The notes: a model not told the origin generated them from the letters alone. Shown: positions 57,001 to 64,000, counted from the first letter of the stretch. The stretch: 64,000 nt of DNA from Haloferula luteola (GCF_014201715.1 NZ_JACHFD010000005.1:1-64000), one strand, 5' to 3'. Translations and numbers: made by a program.

Positions 57001-57687
57001 ATCGCCCTGAGGTCCATCGAAGCGGTCGGGAGTGGAAATGTTGGCACGGGTACCGAGGTCTCCGACCCACCAGGCATATTCGCCCCCGGCTTTGTTGTCC
57101 TCTCCGATCCGAACTTTCGGAGCACTGACGTAGTCCTGGGTCAAGCTGTCTCCCACGCTGCCGGGGCCAACGAGAAGTTGCATTTCTTCGCCGTCACTGG
57201 CGCGGTCGGAGCGGTAGATCAGTTGCGATTCATTGCCGCTGACCAGCTCAGTGAGGAGATCGTTTTCAATGTCCCAATCGCCATCTTCACGGGCATCGTG
57301 AAGACCACCATTCTCGGCATTGCGAAGAATGAGAGGAGATCCGTCTTCCAGCGTCGTTCTCCAGACACCGACCCAGTGGGGGTGTTTGACGCCGCTGGGT
57401 GCGGAGTCGGGATCGGAGGATACTCCGAAGGCGGACTCGGCTGTGACCCGTTGGTCCGGGCCCGCGTGCTTCTGGAGTTGGGCAATCGCTTGCTCAAGAG
57501 CGAAGCGAGCATTGGTGCGCGCTTCTTCCATGGTGGAAACATGATGGCCTTTACGGAGGCTCACCGTGGCAAGTCCCATCATGCCCACCGCGAGAAGCGT
57601 GAGGAGCACCATGAGCGCAATCGTGATGACGAGACTGAAGCCCGATTGGGGAAGGCGGGCGGCTGACCGAGTGAGATGTGCTTTCAT
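54055..57687 (-). CDS. Verru_Chthon cassette protein A-like large prepilin-type protein
   Basis: The 1210-residue product has a type IV prepilin-like N-terminus: basic lead 'MKAHLTRSAARLPQS', then 'GFSLVITIALMVLLTLLAVG' and a helix 'TNARFALEQAIAQLQKHAG'. The rest is a very long exported body with many Asp/Asn/Trp residues and no known enzyme motif. Size, N-terminus and phylum agree with protein A of the Verru_Chthon cassette, whose function is unknown. The other cassette members (B, C and D, smaller prepilin-like proteins) are not adjacent: the flanking genes are an aminopeptidase and an unrelated secreted protein. A terminator follows. Export through a type II or IV pilus-type machine is inferred. 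Confidence 0.82.
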   Translation of the reverse strand: MKAHLTRSAARLPQSGFSLVITIALMVLLTLLAVGMMGLATVSLRKGHHVSTMEEARTNARFALEQAIAQLQKHAGPDQRVTAESAFGVSSDPDSAPSGVKHPHWVGVWRTTLEDGSPLILRNAENGGLHDAREDGDWDIENDLLTELVSGNESQLIYRSDRASDGEEMQLLVGPGSVGDSLTQDYVSAPKVRIGEDNKAGGEYAWWVGDLGTRANISTPDRFDGPQGDDIRRLQIAQDQSATAFGSDSELSNEERSKMLSPATLKVSEGLQDAVKQHYFDFTTDSESLLVDVREGGLKKDLTAFIEGNGETGEMESEGMAGVGLGQEDPIIGPPNDLAAEVMEDGSQAYRLNQISPTFGLIRHWAKRAEKLGLSTRQMSASFSPTRARDDDKMQSYGGQNLYPVEYKNRQQSDVQPVLTEGSIYYNISYFDTGSTDTRRKYGLRLHLYPRVVLWNPYNVALKVNPSMLGLQINGAKQVEIIVDNAGKEETLHYRMSWGNLLGTGGAFERWRRGSHYFKLAATTLEPGESVVFSPSGNMPYDQSNFGANLLTPSQRPDPTRSFYMDKRDDGDFLFEVAQSFPPDPRIVSDYLKAPGVRWREVVPGTAAGNVQQSGYTQADDYWMYWKPFPSSSASGTANLRTFASLPHGQYVSCAFQYGDEDELPVQWSDVDPVPMMESTQGGVVQQVPDRRTRDGFRLRWLNEHASNIMGSGSLAGTPHFQTATIANWNVRAAYSFRSAFENVTDVAPHFFGAYTRDLFDDAISWNQLTPRSSGGTAEGDPFDQPNAGQRRILFDLPRTGGELVSLGALQHLKFSELVWHPTYAFGNSLADPRISTDMTEPDRSERDNEWEGGWNRDTIGYSTDGRSNNPTTYNSDSWAQHARGLLEQTARDQDLIFDLSYELNYSLWDRYFLSTGTPSDKGAFLDDPVNRPLPNGRLQPTLSATEEDLADFHHAASALTLQGGFNVNSMSVSAWESLLLSSAGVRTDDNKVLFPRILEPKGKEWDGANPRSEAAWDGQRTLSRDEIRSLAESIVTEVRKRGPFLGLSDFVNRRLSLDETGKMGALEAALSTSGINQSFDDTWPVNNDETLPNYNHIDNIKDPTRIEQTLKPNSNAWGALGFVTQADLLQSLGPVLTARSDTFVVRAYGNAVDKNGKVLAEAWCEAVVQRQSDPVNPDKSGINPDVERNVDFGRRFTTKRFRWLHRDEI

Positions 57688-57851
57688 CCTACGGGTCCAG
57701 TAGAACGGACATCTGGGGCCAGGTGCAAAACCTTACCCGTTACACGTTTGTTGCCTCCGGTGGGAAGCTTTTGGTGCGTCAGGTTACGATTTTGCCGCAT
57801 CGGCAGACTTTTTGGGCGGCATGGATGGGGGGATGGGATGGGCGCGACCCC

Positions 57852-58601
57852 ATGCCTATGATGAAACGATTGAGTTTGCTGATGCTGATGCTGAGTTTTT
57901 CCGCACTCCATGCCGAGGAAGGAAAGTTCCACCGTTTGCGAGTGTTGACGGTAGGCAACCGGGCACCCTTCAAGCAGGAGGTGCGAGATGGGGTGCGTTA
58001 CGAGATCGATCCGCCCGAAGGGAGTTTGCCGCCGCGGGAAATTTCCGTGGGTTTTGTGAAACCTGGTGATGAAGCCGAAGACTCATCGGAGCGTCTCTCG
58101 CTCAGGTTGGGTGAAGTTTCCGGGGGAGTCCAAGTCACGGTGAAAGAGGGTGAAGCCCCTGTGGTGACCTTGCGTGATTCCTCGACGGGGGATGTGTGGC
58201 TCAAGGCTCCTCTTGGCGGGGGCGATGCCACCTTATTGGTGGTGTGGAGAGTGGGGGCCAAGTGGGACAAGGTGCGCTTTCTGGCGCTTGACGAGTCGAA
58301 GCAAGCGGTGCCCGCCCAGGCAACACGCGTGGTCAATGTTTGCTCCGGTGACGTCGGTGTCACTTGGGGGGAGAAGAAACTGCTCTTGAAGCCGGGCAAG
58401 CAGGCGAAGCTCGAGTTTCCGGCGGGAGCGACGGGTGGGCGGTTGCTAGTGCAGTATCCGCAGGGAGGGGGGCTGGCGACCGCGATCGATACGAATGTCG
58501 AAAATGAGGCGGGAACCTTGCGCCAATGGGTGGTGTTTCAGGCGGATCGAAAGGATTCCCGGCAGCCGGTTCAGGTGCTGCCGGTGATCGGGAACCGCTG
58601 A
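57852..58601 (+). CDS. secreted protein of unknown function
   Basis: The 249-residue product has a signal peptide ('MPMMKRLSLLMLMLSFSALH'); Met codons at 57852, 57858 and 57861 are all possible starts. The mature part is beta-rich, with 'GKFHRLRVLTVGNRAPFKQE', 'RLSLRLGEVSGGVQVTVKEG' and 'DVGVTWGEKKLLLKPGKQAK', and lacks Cys pairs or catalytic motifs. It resembles no family I know. It is divergent from the Verru_Chthon-A-like gene, with 164 bases between starts. It abuts the opposing glycerophosphodiesterase gene without a gap. Confidence 0.72.
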   Translation: MPMMKRLSLLMLMLSFSALHAEEGKFHRLRVLTVGNRAPFKQEVRDGVRYEIDPPEGSLPPREISVGFVKPGDEAEDSSERLSLRLGEVSGGVQVTVKEGEAPVVTLRDSSTGDVWLKAPLGGGDATLLVVWRVGAKWDKVRFLALDESKQAVPAQATRVVNVCSGDVGVTWGEKKLLLKPGKQAKLEFPAGATGGRLLVQYPQGGGLATAIDTNVENEAGTLRQWVVFQADRKDSRQPVQVLPVIGNR

Positions 58602-59396
58602 TTACCGTGCGTTCAACTGCTGGCGCAACCAACCAGGACGGTTGGTGGTGATCGATTGGGCTCCGAGCTCGAGAAACCGTTCGGCGACTTTGGGGTCGTC
58701 GACGGTCCAGCAATGGTAGCCAAGATTCTTTTGGAACAGGGGCTTAAGGAAAGCAGCATCGACTCGGGGATCTGCCTTGGAGCTCAATCCATCGGCGTGA
58801 ATGTCCGCCAGCGTGTCGAGAACTTGCTGGCTGGACGGTTGAAGAGGATTGCCTTTCTCAAAGCTGGAGAGCCAAAAGGCTTTGAACTTTGAGGTGGTTT
58901 TCTTGAGCTCGCGGATGACGGGTGCGTTGAAGGAAATGATCACGACCTGATCATTTTTTAGCCCGGACTTTTGGATCTCCCCGAGGAGGGTGGGGAGAAT
59001 CTCCGGGCCACATTTGACCTCGATATAGAACTGTCCGCTTGCGGGAACGGTCGCGGCGACTTCGGCGAATTCCGGAAGTGGAGTTCCTTTGAAGCGGGCG
59101 TCGAACCAAGACCCGGCATCGAGCTTGCGGAGGGCGTCGAAGGTGCTGTCTTTTACACTGATTTTCTTTCCGGTCACTCGGCGGGTATCGTAGTCGTGGA
59201 TGCAGATGATATGGCCATCGGAGGTGAGATGGAAATCGCCCTCAATCGCATTGGCCCCTTGTTCCCAAGCGAGCTTGAAGGAAGGCAAAGTGTTTTCCGG
59301 GGCGTCGTGGGATGCGCCGCGATGGGCGACAATTCGTGGAGACTGGGCGAAGGCGAGGGAACTTACACCGATGAGAATGGCTGCGATTCGTTTCAT
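58602..59396 (-). CDS. glycerophosphodiester phosphodiesterase, exported
   Basis: The 264-residue product has a signal peptide ('MKRIAAILIGVSSLAFA'). The GDPD TIM-barrel motifs are present: 'IVAHRGASHDAPENTLPSF' (His/Arg and Glu), 'AIEGDFHLTSDGHIICIHD' (Glu, Asp and the second catalytic His) and 'IEVKCG'. The C-terminal 'HCWTVDDPKVAERFLELGAQ' and 'ITTNRP' are typical. It hydrolyses glycerophosphodiesters to glycerol-3-phosphate and an alcohol in the periplasm. The start at 59396 is set by the signal. Confidence 0.94.
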   Translation of the reverse strand: MKRIAAILIGVSSLAFAQSPRIVAHRGASHDAPENTLPSFKLAWEQGANAIEGDFHLTSDGHIICIHDYDTRRVTGKKISVKDSTFDALRKLDAGSWFDARFKGTPLPEFAEVAATVPASGQFYIEVKCGPEILPTLLGEIQKSGLKNDQVVIISFNAPVIRELKKTTSKFKAFWLSSFEKGNPLQPSSQQVLDTLADIHADGLSSKADPRVDAAFLKPLFQKNLGYHCWTVDDPKVAERFLELGAQSITTNRPGWLRQQLNAR

Positions 59397-59544
59397 GAAA
59401 GGAAAGCATTTCGGAAGATCGAGGCCCCCATGCAAGACAAGCCGGGTGACCGTTTCGCCCGGGTGGGAAATGGGGTCTGCGACCAAATTGAAACACGAAT
59501 CCATGAGGCAGTCGATGCGCGGACATTTAGTCGGAGGGCTCGAC

Positions 59545-61554
59545 ATGAAATACCTGGGACTTGCTTGGATGATCGCGTGGCCGCTGGCGGCGCAGGAACA
59601 AGAGGTGAACCCGAATATCGGGCACCTCCACCATCACCATCACTATGGGGAAAAGCTGCCGACGGAGCTTTCTTCGCCGGAACGCTTCCTTACCTCGCGG
59701 GAAGCGGCGGCGGCCCTCCGGCTTCCGAAGGAGGAAGACGCATTTAGCTTCATCGTTTTTGGCGACCGCACAGGGGGTCCTGCGGATGGGGTATCGATCC
59801 TCGCGGATGCCGTGCGCGATGTGAACCTCCTGGAGCCCGATCTGGTGATGACGGTTGGTGATCTGGTGCAGGGGTACAATCAGGAGGATCAGTGGAAAGA
59901 GCAGGCGGTAGAATTCAAGTCGATCATGGACGAGTTGGCTTGTCCCTGGTTCCCGGTGGCCGGGAATCATGATGTTTATTGGCGGGGTCCGAAGGGGGTA
60001 AAGGGTCCAGTAGGGGGGAACGAGAAGAACTATGAGGTGGAATTTGGACCGCTGTGGTATGCGTTCGAGCACAAGGACTGCTGGTTCATTGTGCTTTATT
60101 CGGATGAGGCCAATCCGGAGACGGGAGTGCAAAGCTTCCAGGATCCGGAAACCCAGAAGATGAGCCCGGCGCAGTTCGAGTGGTTGGACGAAACGCTGAC
60201 CAGAGCCAAGGATGCGAAGCACGTTTTTCTGTTCCTCCACCATCCTCGGTGGCTCGGGAATCACTATGGAAACGATTGGGATCGAGTCCACGAGCGCTTG
60301 AAGCAAGCGGGGAACGTCAGCGCGGTATTCGCCGGGCACATTCATCAGATGCGCTATGATGGGCCACGGGATGGAATTGAATATGTAACGCTGGCGACGA
60401 CCGGGGGGCATCAGCCGGGATTGGTTCCCGATGCTGGCTATCTGCATCACTATGACTTGGTGACGGTTCGAAAAGACCGTCTTGCGCTCGCTGCGGTTCC
60501 CGTCGGGGAGGTTCTCGACGTGCGTGAGATCACCGGTGACCTGGTGCAGGAAACCAATGCTTTGGCCAAGGCGCCCATTCGCGTTTCACCAGAGATCGAT
60601 CTCAATGCGTGCGAAGTCGTGGAAGTACAAGTCGAGTTGAGCAATCCGACCTCTCATCTGGTAGAATTCACGGCGGGCGGAGCCTCAGAAGACAGCCGGT
60701 GGTCGTTTTCTCCCGATCACACTCATGGGGCATTGGCACCTGGCGAGAAGAAGACGGTGAGTTTTCAGGTCGGACGGTTGGCGAACGGTTTGGACGAAGC
60801 ATTCCGGGCTCCATTCGTCGAGGTGGGGATGGACTATCTGGGTGAAGGATTTCGTTATTCGATCCCCGAGAGGAAGGTGCCCTTGAAGCTGGCATTCCCC
60901 TCGAAGCAGGTGAGTCAGGGAAAGGCACTGGCAATCGATCTCGATGGTAAAAAGGACGCCCTTTTGGTGCCATCGGAGCGGTTTGAGGTTGGAAAGGCGT
61001 TCACTTTAGAATGCCGATTCATGGCTCGATCCTTCGAAGGAAGGACCGGCTTGGTGAGCAAAATGGAAGGTTCCGAGTACGGCATTTTCGTGAGCCATGG
61101 CCAGCCCCACTTTTCGGTCCATGTTGGCGGACGTTACCTGACGGTGGAAGCTGACGCGCCAGTGTTGAAGCCGAATGCATGGCACCATGTTGCCGGTGTT
61201 TACGATGGCAAGGAGGCTCGGCTCTACCTCGACGGGAAGTTGCTGGATCGAAAAGCTGGCGAGGGAAAGAGGAAGCGCAATGATCTTCCCTTGGTCATCG
61301 GCGGGGATGTGAATTCTGAAGGTCAGCCGATGTCTCTTTTTTCCGGACAGTTGGATGAGGTTCGGCTCACTCGTGGAGCGCTCTACGAAGGGGAAGAGGT
61401 CGAGATGTTGCGTGATGCTCCCGTGTCTCCAAAGACCATCCTGGCCTTTGATTTCGGTGAAAAGATCGGACCCTGGGTGCCTGATGCCTCAGAGAATCGC
61501 GCCCATGCGACTCGGGTGGGTACGGCGGAGATCGTGGAAGTGAGTGCCGAGTAA
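59545..61554 (+). CDS. secreted metallophosphoesterase with C-terminal LamG-like domain
   Basis: The 669-residue product starts with a short signal ('MKYLGLAWMIAWPLAA'), and a GGAGGG lies 7 bases before this ATG, so the start is firm. Right after cleavage it has a natural His cluster (residues 27-33, six His of seven). The calcineurin-like phosphoesterase spans about 65-290: 'FGDRTG' (D74), 'VGDLVQGYN' (D106), 'GNHDVYW' (N141-H142), 'FLHHPRW' and 'FAGHIHQMRY'. A beta-sandwich linker follows to about 460. A concanavalin A-like/LamG domain is C-terminal ('FTLECRFMARSFEGRTGLVS', 'WHHVAGVYDGKEARLYLDGK'). The substrate is unknown. Confidence 0.92.
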   Translation: MKYLGLAWMIAWPLAAQEQEVNPNIGHLHHHHHYGEKLPTELSSPERFLTSREAAAALRLPKEEDAFSFIVFGDRTGGPADGVSILADAVRDVNLLEPDLVMTVGDLVQGYNQEDQWKEQAVEFKSIMDELACPWFPVAGNHDVYWRGPKGVKGPVGGNEKNYEVEFGPLWYAFEHKDCWFIVLYSDEANPETGVQSFQDPETQKMSPAQFEWLDETLTRAKDAKHVFLFLHHPRWLGNHYGNDWDRVHERLKQAGNVSAVFAGHIHQMRYDGPRDGIEYVTLATTGGHQPGLVPDAGYLHHYDLVTVRKDRLALAAVPVGEVLDVREITGDLVQETNALAKAPIRVSPEIDLNACEVVEVQVELSNPTSHLVEFTAGGASEDSRWSFSPDHTHGALAPGEKKTVSFQVGRLANGLDEAFRAPFVEVGMDYLGEGFRYSIPERKVPLKLAFPSKQVSQGKALAIDLDGKKDALLVPSERFEVGKAFTLECRFMARSFEGRTGLVSKMEGSEYGIFVSHGQPHFSVHVGGRYLTVEADAPVLKPNAWHHVAGVYDGKEARLYLDGKLLDRKAGEGKRKRNDLPLVIGGDVNSEGQPMSLFSGQLDEVRLTRGALYEGEEVEMLRDAPVSPKTILAFDFGEKIGPWVPDASENRAHATRVGTAEIVEVSAE

Positions 61555-61575
61555 GTCGGGGAACGGAATCGTCAC

Positions 61576-61613
61576 GCGGTCGCACTGGTCAGCGGTGCGG
61601 CCGCTTTGTTTTT
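61576..61613 (+). terminator. rho-independent terminator of the metallophosphoesterase gene
   Basis: A 10-bp stem (GCGGTCGCAC at 61576-61585 with 61595-61604, one G-T wobble) and a 9-base loop are followed by TTTGTTTTT. Confidence 0.9.
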
Positions 61614-61623
61614 GCGGTGCGAA

Positions 61624-62313
61624 ATGAGTATGCGTTTTCCATTCGTCCTCGCTGGAGCTTTTGCTTGGGTGTCCTCCGTCTCCCAAGGAGCCTTGGTGAT
61701 CAGTGAAGTTCTCTACAATGAGGTCGGGAGTAACACGGCCGGGGAATTCATCGAGTTGTTCAACAACGGTGCATTTTCGATCGATTTGACGGGCTACCGT
61801 ATCGGCGATGAAGAAACGTCAGGGGATTCGAGCGCGACTGAATCGATGTATGCGTTTCCATCGGGTTCGACCATTGCCGCCGGGCAAACGATCGTGATCG
61901 GAATTGGATCGGGCACTTTTTTTGCGAACTACGGATTTCGCCCGGATTATGAGATCATCGACGATTCGGCTTCGGTGCCGAATTTGGTGTTGGATTCGAC
62001 CTGGGATCCCGATGGAGGGGTGATCAACCTTTCCAATTCGAATGATCAGTTGCTTCTGTTGGACGACGCAGGTCAGGTGGTTGACATGGTAAGTTGGGGA
62101 AACACCTTTGCCATGAACCCGGCTCTGGATGCGAGTGCGGAGAGCGATGGTCAGAGTTATCATCGAATCGATCCGTTTGTGGATACAGACACGGCCGCAG
62201 ATTGGGCTCTGACGACGGGGGCTTCCCTCAGCACCCCTGGAGTGGTGCCTGAGCCCGGTGTGACGGTTTTGGGTATCGCGGGCCTGGGCTTGCTGGTGCG
62301 TCGTCGTCGTTGA
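61624..62313 (+). CDS. lamin-tail-domain protein with PEP-CTERM sorting signal
   Basis: The 229-residue exported protein has a signal peptide ('MRFPFVLAGAFAWVSSVSQG'). The lamin-tail domain (LTD, immunoglobulin-like) runs over about residues 24-170: 'LVISEVLYNEVGSNTAGEFI', 'ELFNNGAFSIDLTGYRIGDE' and 'DQLLLLDDAGQVVDMVSWGN'. The C-terminus is a PEP-CTERM tail: 'VPEPG', a hydrophobic helix and 'RRRR'. PEP-CTERM proteins are processed by an exosortase and usually go with exopolysaccharide. No exosortase or EPS gene is in the window. The start may be 61624 or 61630. Confidence 0.9.
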   Translation: MSMRFPFVLAGAFAWVSSVSQGALVISEVLYNEVGSNTAGEFIELFNNGAFSIDLTGYRIGDEETSGDSSATESMYAFPSGSTIAAGQTIVIGIGSGTFFANYGFRPDYEIIDDSASVPNLVLDSTWDPDGGVINLSNSNDQLLLLDDAGQVVDMVSWGNTFAMNPALDASAESDGQSYHRIDPFVDTDTAADWALTTGASLSTPGVVPEPGVTVLGIAGLGLLVRRRR

Positions 62314-62337
62314 GCCTTCTGGACCTCTCGTAGAATC

Positions 62338-63150
62338 ATGCACGGGCATCGCTGGATGGCCGCCGCGATTGGCGTGGCGGCTCCCTTGTTGGCGCGAGAT
62401 GGCGCGGAGTTTGGCACGGTCAAAGTGGTGCAACTCGACGCTGGGAATCGTGCGGATTCGGTCGATTTGTCGTTGGATGGGGCGACTTCAGGGGTGGTGC
62501 TGGCGGGAGGGAATCGAGGCGACTACGATCTTGATTTCGGGAGATCCAACGACGTGTTGGCAGGCGCGTTGGTGGCGGCGGTGGCGGAGCGGTCGAGGGA
62601 CAATTCAGCGCAAGGAGACGCCATGGGCGCCTTCTTTGCGACATCCGCCCATGATCGGACGACTGCCGGGCGCTATTACCTTTCTCTATTCAACAGTCCC
62701 GATGCTGGGGAAGTGAACATCGATACCAGCTTCGGGTGGTTTCCGTTTGAAAGTTTTCGGGGTGGTCTGGCACTCAATGAGACCAACGGGGGCGCGACGA
62801 CGGAACTGATCGGGTCTCCTGGCATGGAGTTGGGAGAGCAGTGGGTCGATTTGGGAGGAGGCCGGTATGCGGTGGATTTGCGAGCGCTCGGGGCGGATGC
62901 CTCGCGAGGGGTTTTGCTGACTCATGGTGCCAAGAACGAGGACAACTTTGCGTTGAGTGCTGCGAATGCCGATGGGACGTTCACGGTGTTCGTCCACGAC
63001 AATGGAGCTCAAGGGCAATCGTATGAGGCGGATCCGGCATCGTTCGTCTTTGTGCCCGCAGCCGGTGTCGGCAGTGATAGGATCGCAGCGGTGGCCCGTG
63101 TGAATAGCGATGGTGTAACGCGTCGGAAGTCTGCGTACAGTCCTGCGTAG
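62338..63150 (+). CDS. secreted protein of unknown function, possibly 3'-truncated
   Basis: The 270-residue product has a putative signal ('MHGHRWMAAAIGVAAPLLA'). The body is beta-rich and repetitive in style ('VDLSLDGATSGVVLAGGNRG', 'RYYLSLFNSPDAGEVNIDTS', 'GTFTVFVHDNGAQGQSYEAD'). The last ~15 residues ('SDGVTRRKSAYSPA') are more basic and unlike the rest. The stop lies only 29 bases before a perfect inverted repeat, so the original C-terminus (perhaps with a PEP-CTERM tail like its neighbour) may have been lost. No family is recognised. It begins 24 bases after the lamin-tail gene, so both are probably cotranscribed. Confidence 0.65.
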   Translation: MHGHRWMAAAIGVAAPLLARDGAEFGTVKVVQLDAGNRADSVDLSLDGATSGVVLAGGNRGDYDLDFGRSNDVLAGALVAAVAERSRDNSAQGDAMGAFFATSAHDRTTAGRYYLSLFNSPDAGEVNIDTSFGWFPFESFRGGLALNETNGGATTELIGSPGMELGEQWVDLGGGRYAVDLRALGADASRGVLLTHGAKNEDNFALSAANADGTFTVFVHDNGAQGQSYEADPASFVFVPAAGVGSDRIAAVARVNSDGVTRRKSAYSPA

Positions 63151-63178
63151 AAAATATCCAAACGGGTCATCCGAAGTT

Positions 63179-63238
63179 CTCAACAGCTGATCCTCGGCCG
63201 ATGGGCGGCTACTCCACGGCCGAGGATCAGCTGTTGAG
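63179..63238. repeat. perfect 21-bp inverted repeat, 18-base loop
   Basis: Arms 63179-63199 (CTCAACAGCTGATCC...) and 63218-63238 are exact reverse complements over 21 bases. No T-run follows on either strand, so it is not a standard intrinsic terminator. Length and perfection suggest a recent mobile-element end, a recombination site or a structured RNA. See findings. Confidence 0.85.
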
Positions 63239-63320
63239 CCAGTTTACGCACTCGTGAACACTGTTTAGGGCTCCTCTCCTTCGCGGATAGACGCGGCGAT
63301 GTGCTCCATGGCCCGACGCT

Positions 63321-63338
63321 ACCCTACACAAGTAGGGT
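63321..63338. repeat. short inverted repeat ACCCTAC-ACAA-GTAGGGT
   Basis: A 7-bp perfect stem with a 4-base loop lies in the non-coding strip between the large inverted repeat and the LamG-like gene. A partial further copy, ATAGGGTG, lies at about 63346. It could be a protein-binding operator or part of an element end. Confidence 0.45.
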
Positions 63339-63374
63339 GTAGAAATAGGGTGAATTGGGCGAGAGTTTAGCCCC

Positions 63375-63407
63375 ACTGAAGACGTCGCCGTTCATTAACT
63401 GAAGACG
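63375..63407. repeat. direct repeat ACTGAAGACG, two copies
   Basis: ACTGAAGACG occurs at 63375-63384 and 63398-63407, the second inside the last codons of the minus-strand LamG-like gene. A 10-base direct repeat 23 bases apart could be a target-site duplication or chance. Confidence 0.35.
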
Positions 63408-64000
63408 CCCCGTGCTATATTGCGGGCATACTCAGCTTCGAGCATTGCGACCGCATCGAAGCCCGATGGAAAGAGATGGGCATGCCCACGGAAGAGCCGG
63501 AATCCATCGCGCGTGGCGAAGCTGTTGGAGAACTGCCCGAAGTTTCCAATGCCGAGTTTTGCAGAACTGAAATCCACTGTATTGTCGGCACCCGTGGCGA
63601 CCGACTCGCTAGTTCCTCCCGAGGAGCGGATGCGGAGGGTAGTAGTCGTGCCTTGCCTGCGAACCGAGACCTGCGCCACCAACCCAGCATGCAGGTCCCG
63701 AATTGTCCCTGGGTTCATCGTCTCGTAGGCGTTGAGCGCAGTTTGCCGCCTCCCAAAGAGGCTGCCTGCGGAGGTTGTAAAAGCCAGCAGCACCAGCTCT
63801 GGATGGGTCACGTAGCTTGTCGCGCCGCGGCATAGAGAAAATAGCCCGCCACTTAAACCAGTCGATGGAGCAGGCCAGTTCGCCACGGTGGGGAGCTTGA
63901 AATATCCCACGATGATGAAATCCTGGCCGCCATCGTAGATCGCCGCCGACACAGATGCGGGCAGCTCGATGCCGAAATCCCGCACCGTTCCGGTCCCGCT
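63395..64000 (-). CDS. LamG/concanavalin A-like domain protein, C-terminal part (5' end beyond window)
   Basis: The frame is open through the right edge, so only the last ~200 residues are seen. They read as a jelly-roll carbohydrate/adhesion domain: 'DFIIVGYFKLPTVANWPAPS', 'GLFSLCRGATSYVTHPELVL', 'VSVRRQGTTTTLRIRSSGGT' and 'SSAKLGIGNFGQFSNSFATR', ending 'GVFS'. The style is like structural or tail-associated LamG proteins of phages and mobile regions, but no phage gene is otherwise present. The stop overlaps a short direct repeat. Confidence 0.6.
   Translation of the reverse strand, partial: SGTGTVRDFGIELPASVSAAIYDGGQDFIIVGYFKLPTVANWPAPSTGLSGGLFSLCRGATSYVTHPELVLLAFTTSAGSLFGRRQTALNAYETMNPGTIRDLHAGLVAQVSVRRQGTTTTLRIRSSGGTSESVATGADNTVDFSSAKLGIGNFGQFSNSFATRDGFRLFRGHAHLFPSGFDAVAMLEAEYARNIARGVFS

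Noticed and set aside
63179-63238. intrinsic terminator or integron attC site
   Set aside because: No T-run on either strand argues against a terminator, and the imperfect-stem structure with extrahelical bases and core sites typical of attC is not seen; the stem is perfect.

Overview
The window reads as chromosome from a member of the Verrucomicrobiota, most likely order Verrucomicrobiales. This is inferred from a 1210-residue prepilin-like protein of the Verru_Chthon cassette A type, a PEP-CTERM-anchored lamin-tail protein, a C-terminal 'DxDGDGxPN' tail on a secreted subtilase, many secreted proteins and a G+C-rich sequence. No rRNA, tRNA or CRISPR array was seen.

Layout. 1-2.6 kb is accessory DNA: the 3' end of an RHS-repeat gene with a variable C-terminal (toxin-type) domain, a translationally coupled small secreted protein (candidate immunity protein), and a decayed IS66-family element. 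2.6-16 kb holds a secreted GH2 glycosidase, an aminotransferase, polA, an M32 carboxypeptidase, a VWA-domain protein and an operon that converts agmatine to putrescine (aguB, a secreted leishmanolysin-type metalloprotease, aguA). 16-22 kb is the most intriguing region. It carries a minus-strand operon of an exported TPR-CHAT (caspase-like) protein, a divergent sigma-70-like factor coupled to it by an ATGA overlap, and a single-span membrane protein with anti-sigma-like topology. A secreted S8 protease lies upstream behind a strong terminator.

22.7-35.6 kb is a long minus-strand gene string. From its 5' end it encodes a patatin-like lipase, a PaaK-type AMP ligase, a thiolase, a bifunctional enoyl-CoA hydratase/3-hydroxyacyl-CoA dehydrogenase and an acyl-CoA dehydrogenase (lipid release, activation and beta-oxidation). 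It continues with an attachment-type protein, a STAS/SEC14-like protein, a small GNAT protein, an S41 protease, tsaD, a HAD phosphatase and an OmpA-like coiled-coil protein. 35.8-39.2 kb is tig-clpP-clpX with clear terminators. bamA follows on the plus strand, then ygfZ with a secreted partner on the minus strand. Next come a processive GT2 glycosyltransferase, an L,D-transpeptidase lipoprotein, rpsT and a tiny zinc-ribbon protein.

46.5-54 kb has glnD, a sugar-phosphate-isomerase-like protein, an SMP-30 lactonase, a membrane PIN-TRAM protein and an M29 aminopeptidase. 54-62.3 kb has the Verru_Chthon-A-like protein, a glycerophosphodiesterase, a metallophosphoesterase-LamG protein and the PEP-CTERM lamin-tail protein. 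The right end (62.3-64 kb) again looks accessory: a secreted protein that may be cut short, a perfect 21-bp inverted repeat, and the 3' part of a LamG-like gene running off the window.

Coordinates use start codons chosen from signal peptides, family alignments remembered from general knowledge, and overlaps or ribosome-binding sites. No database search was possible.
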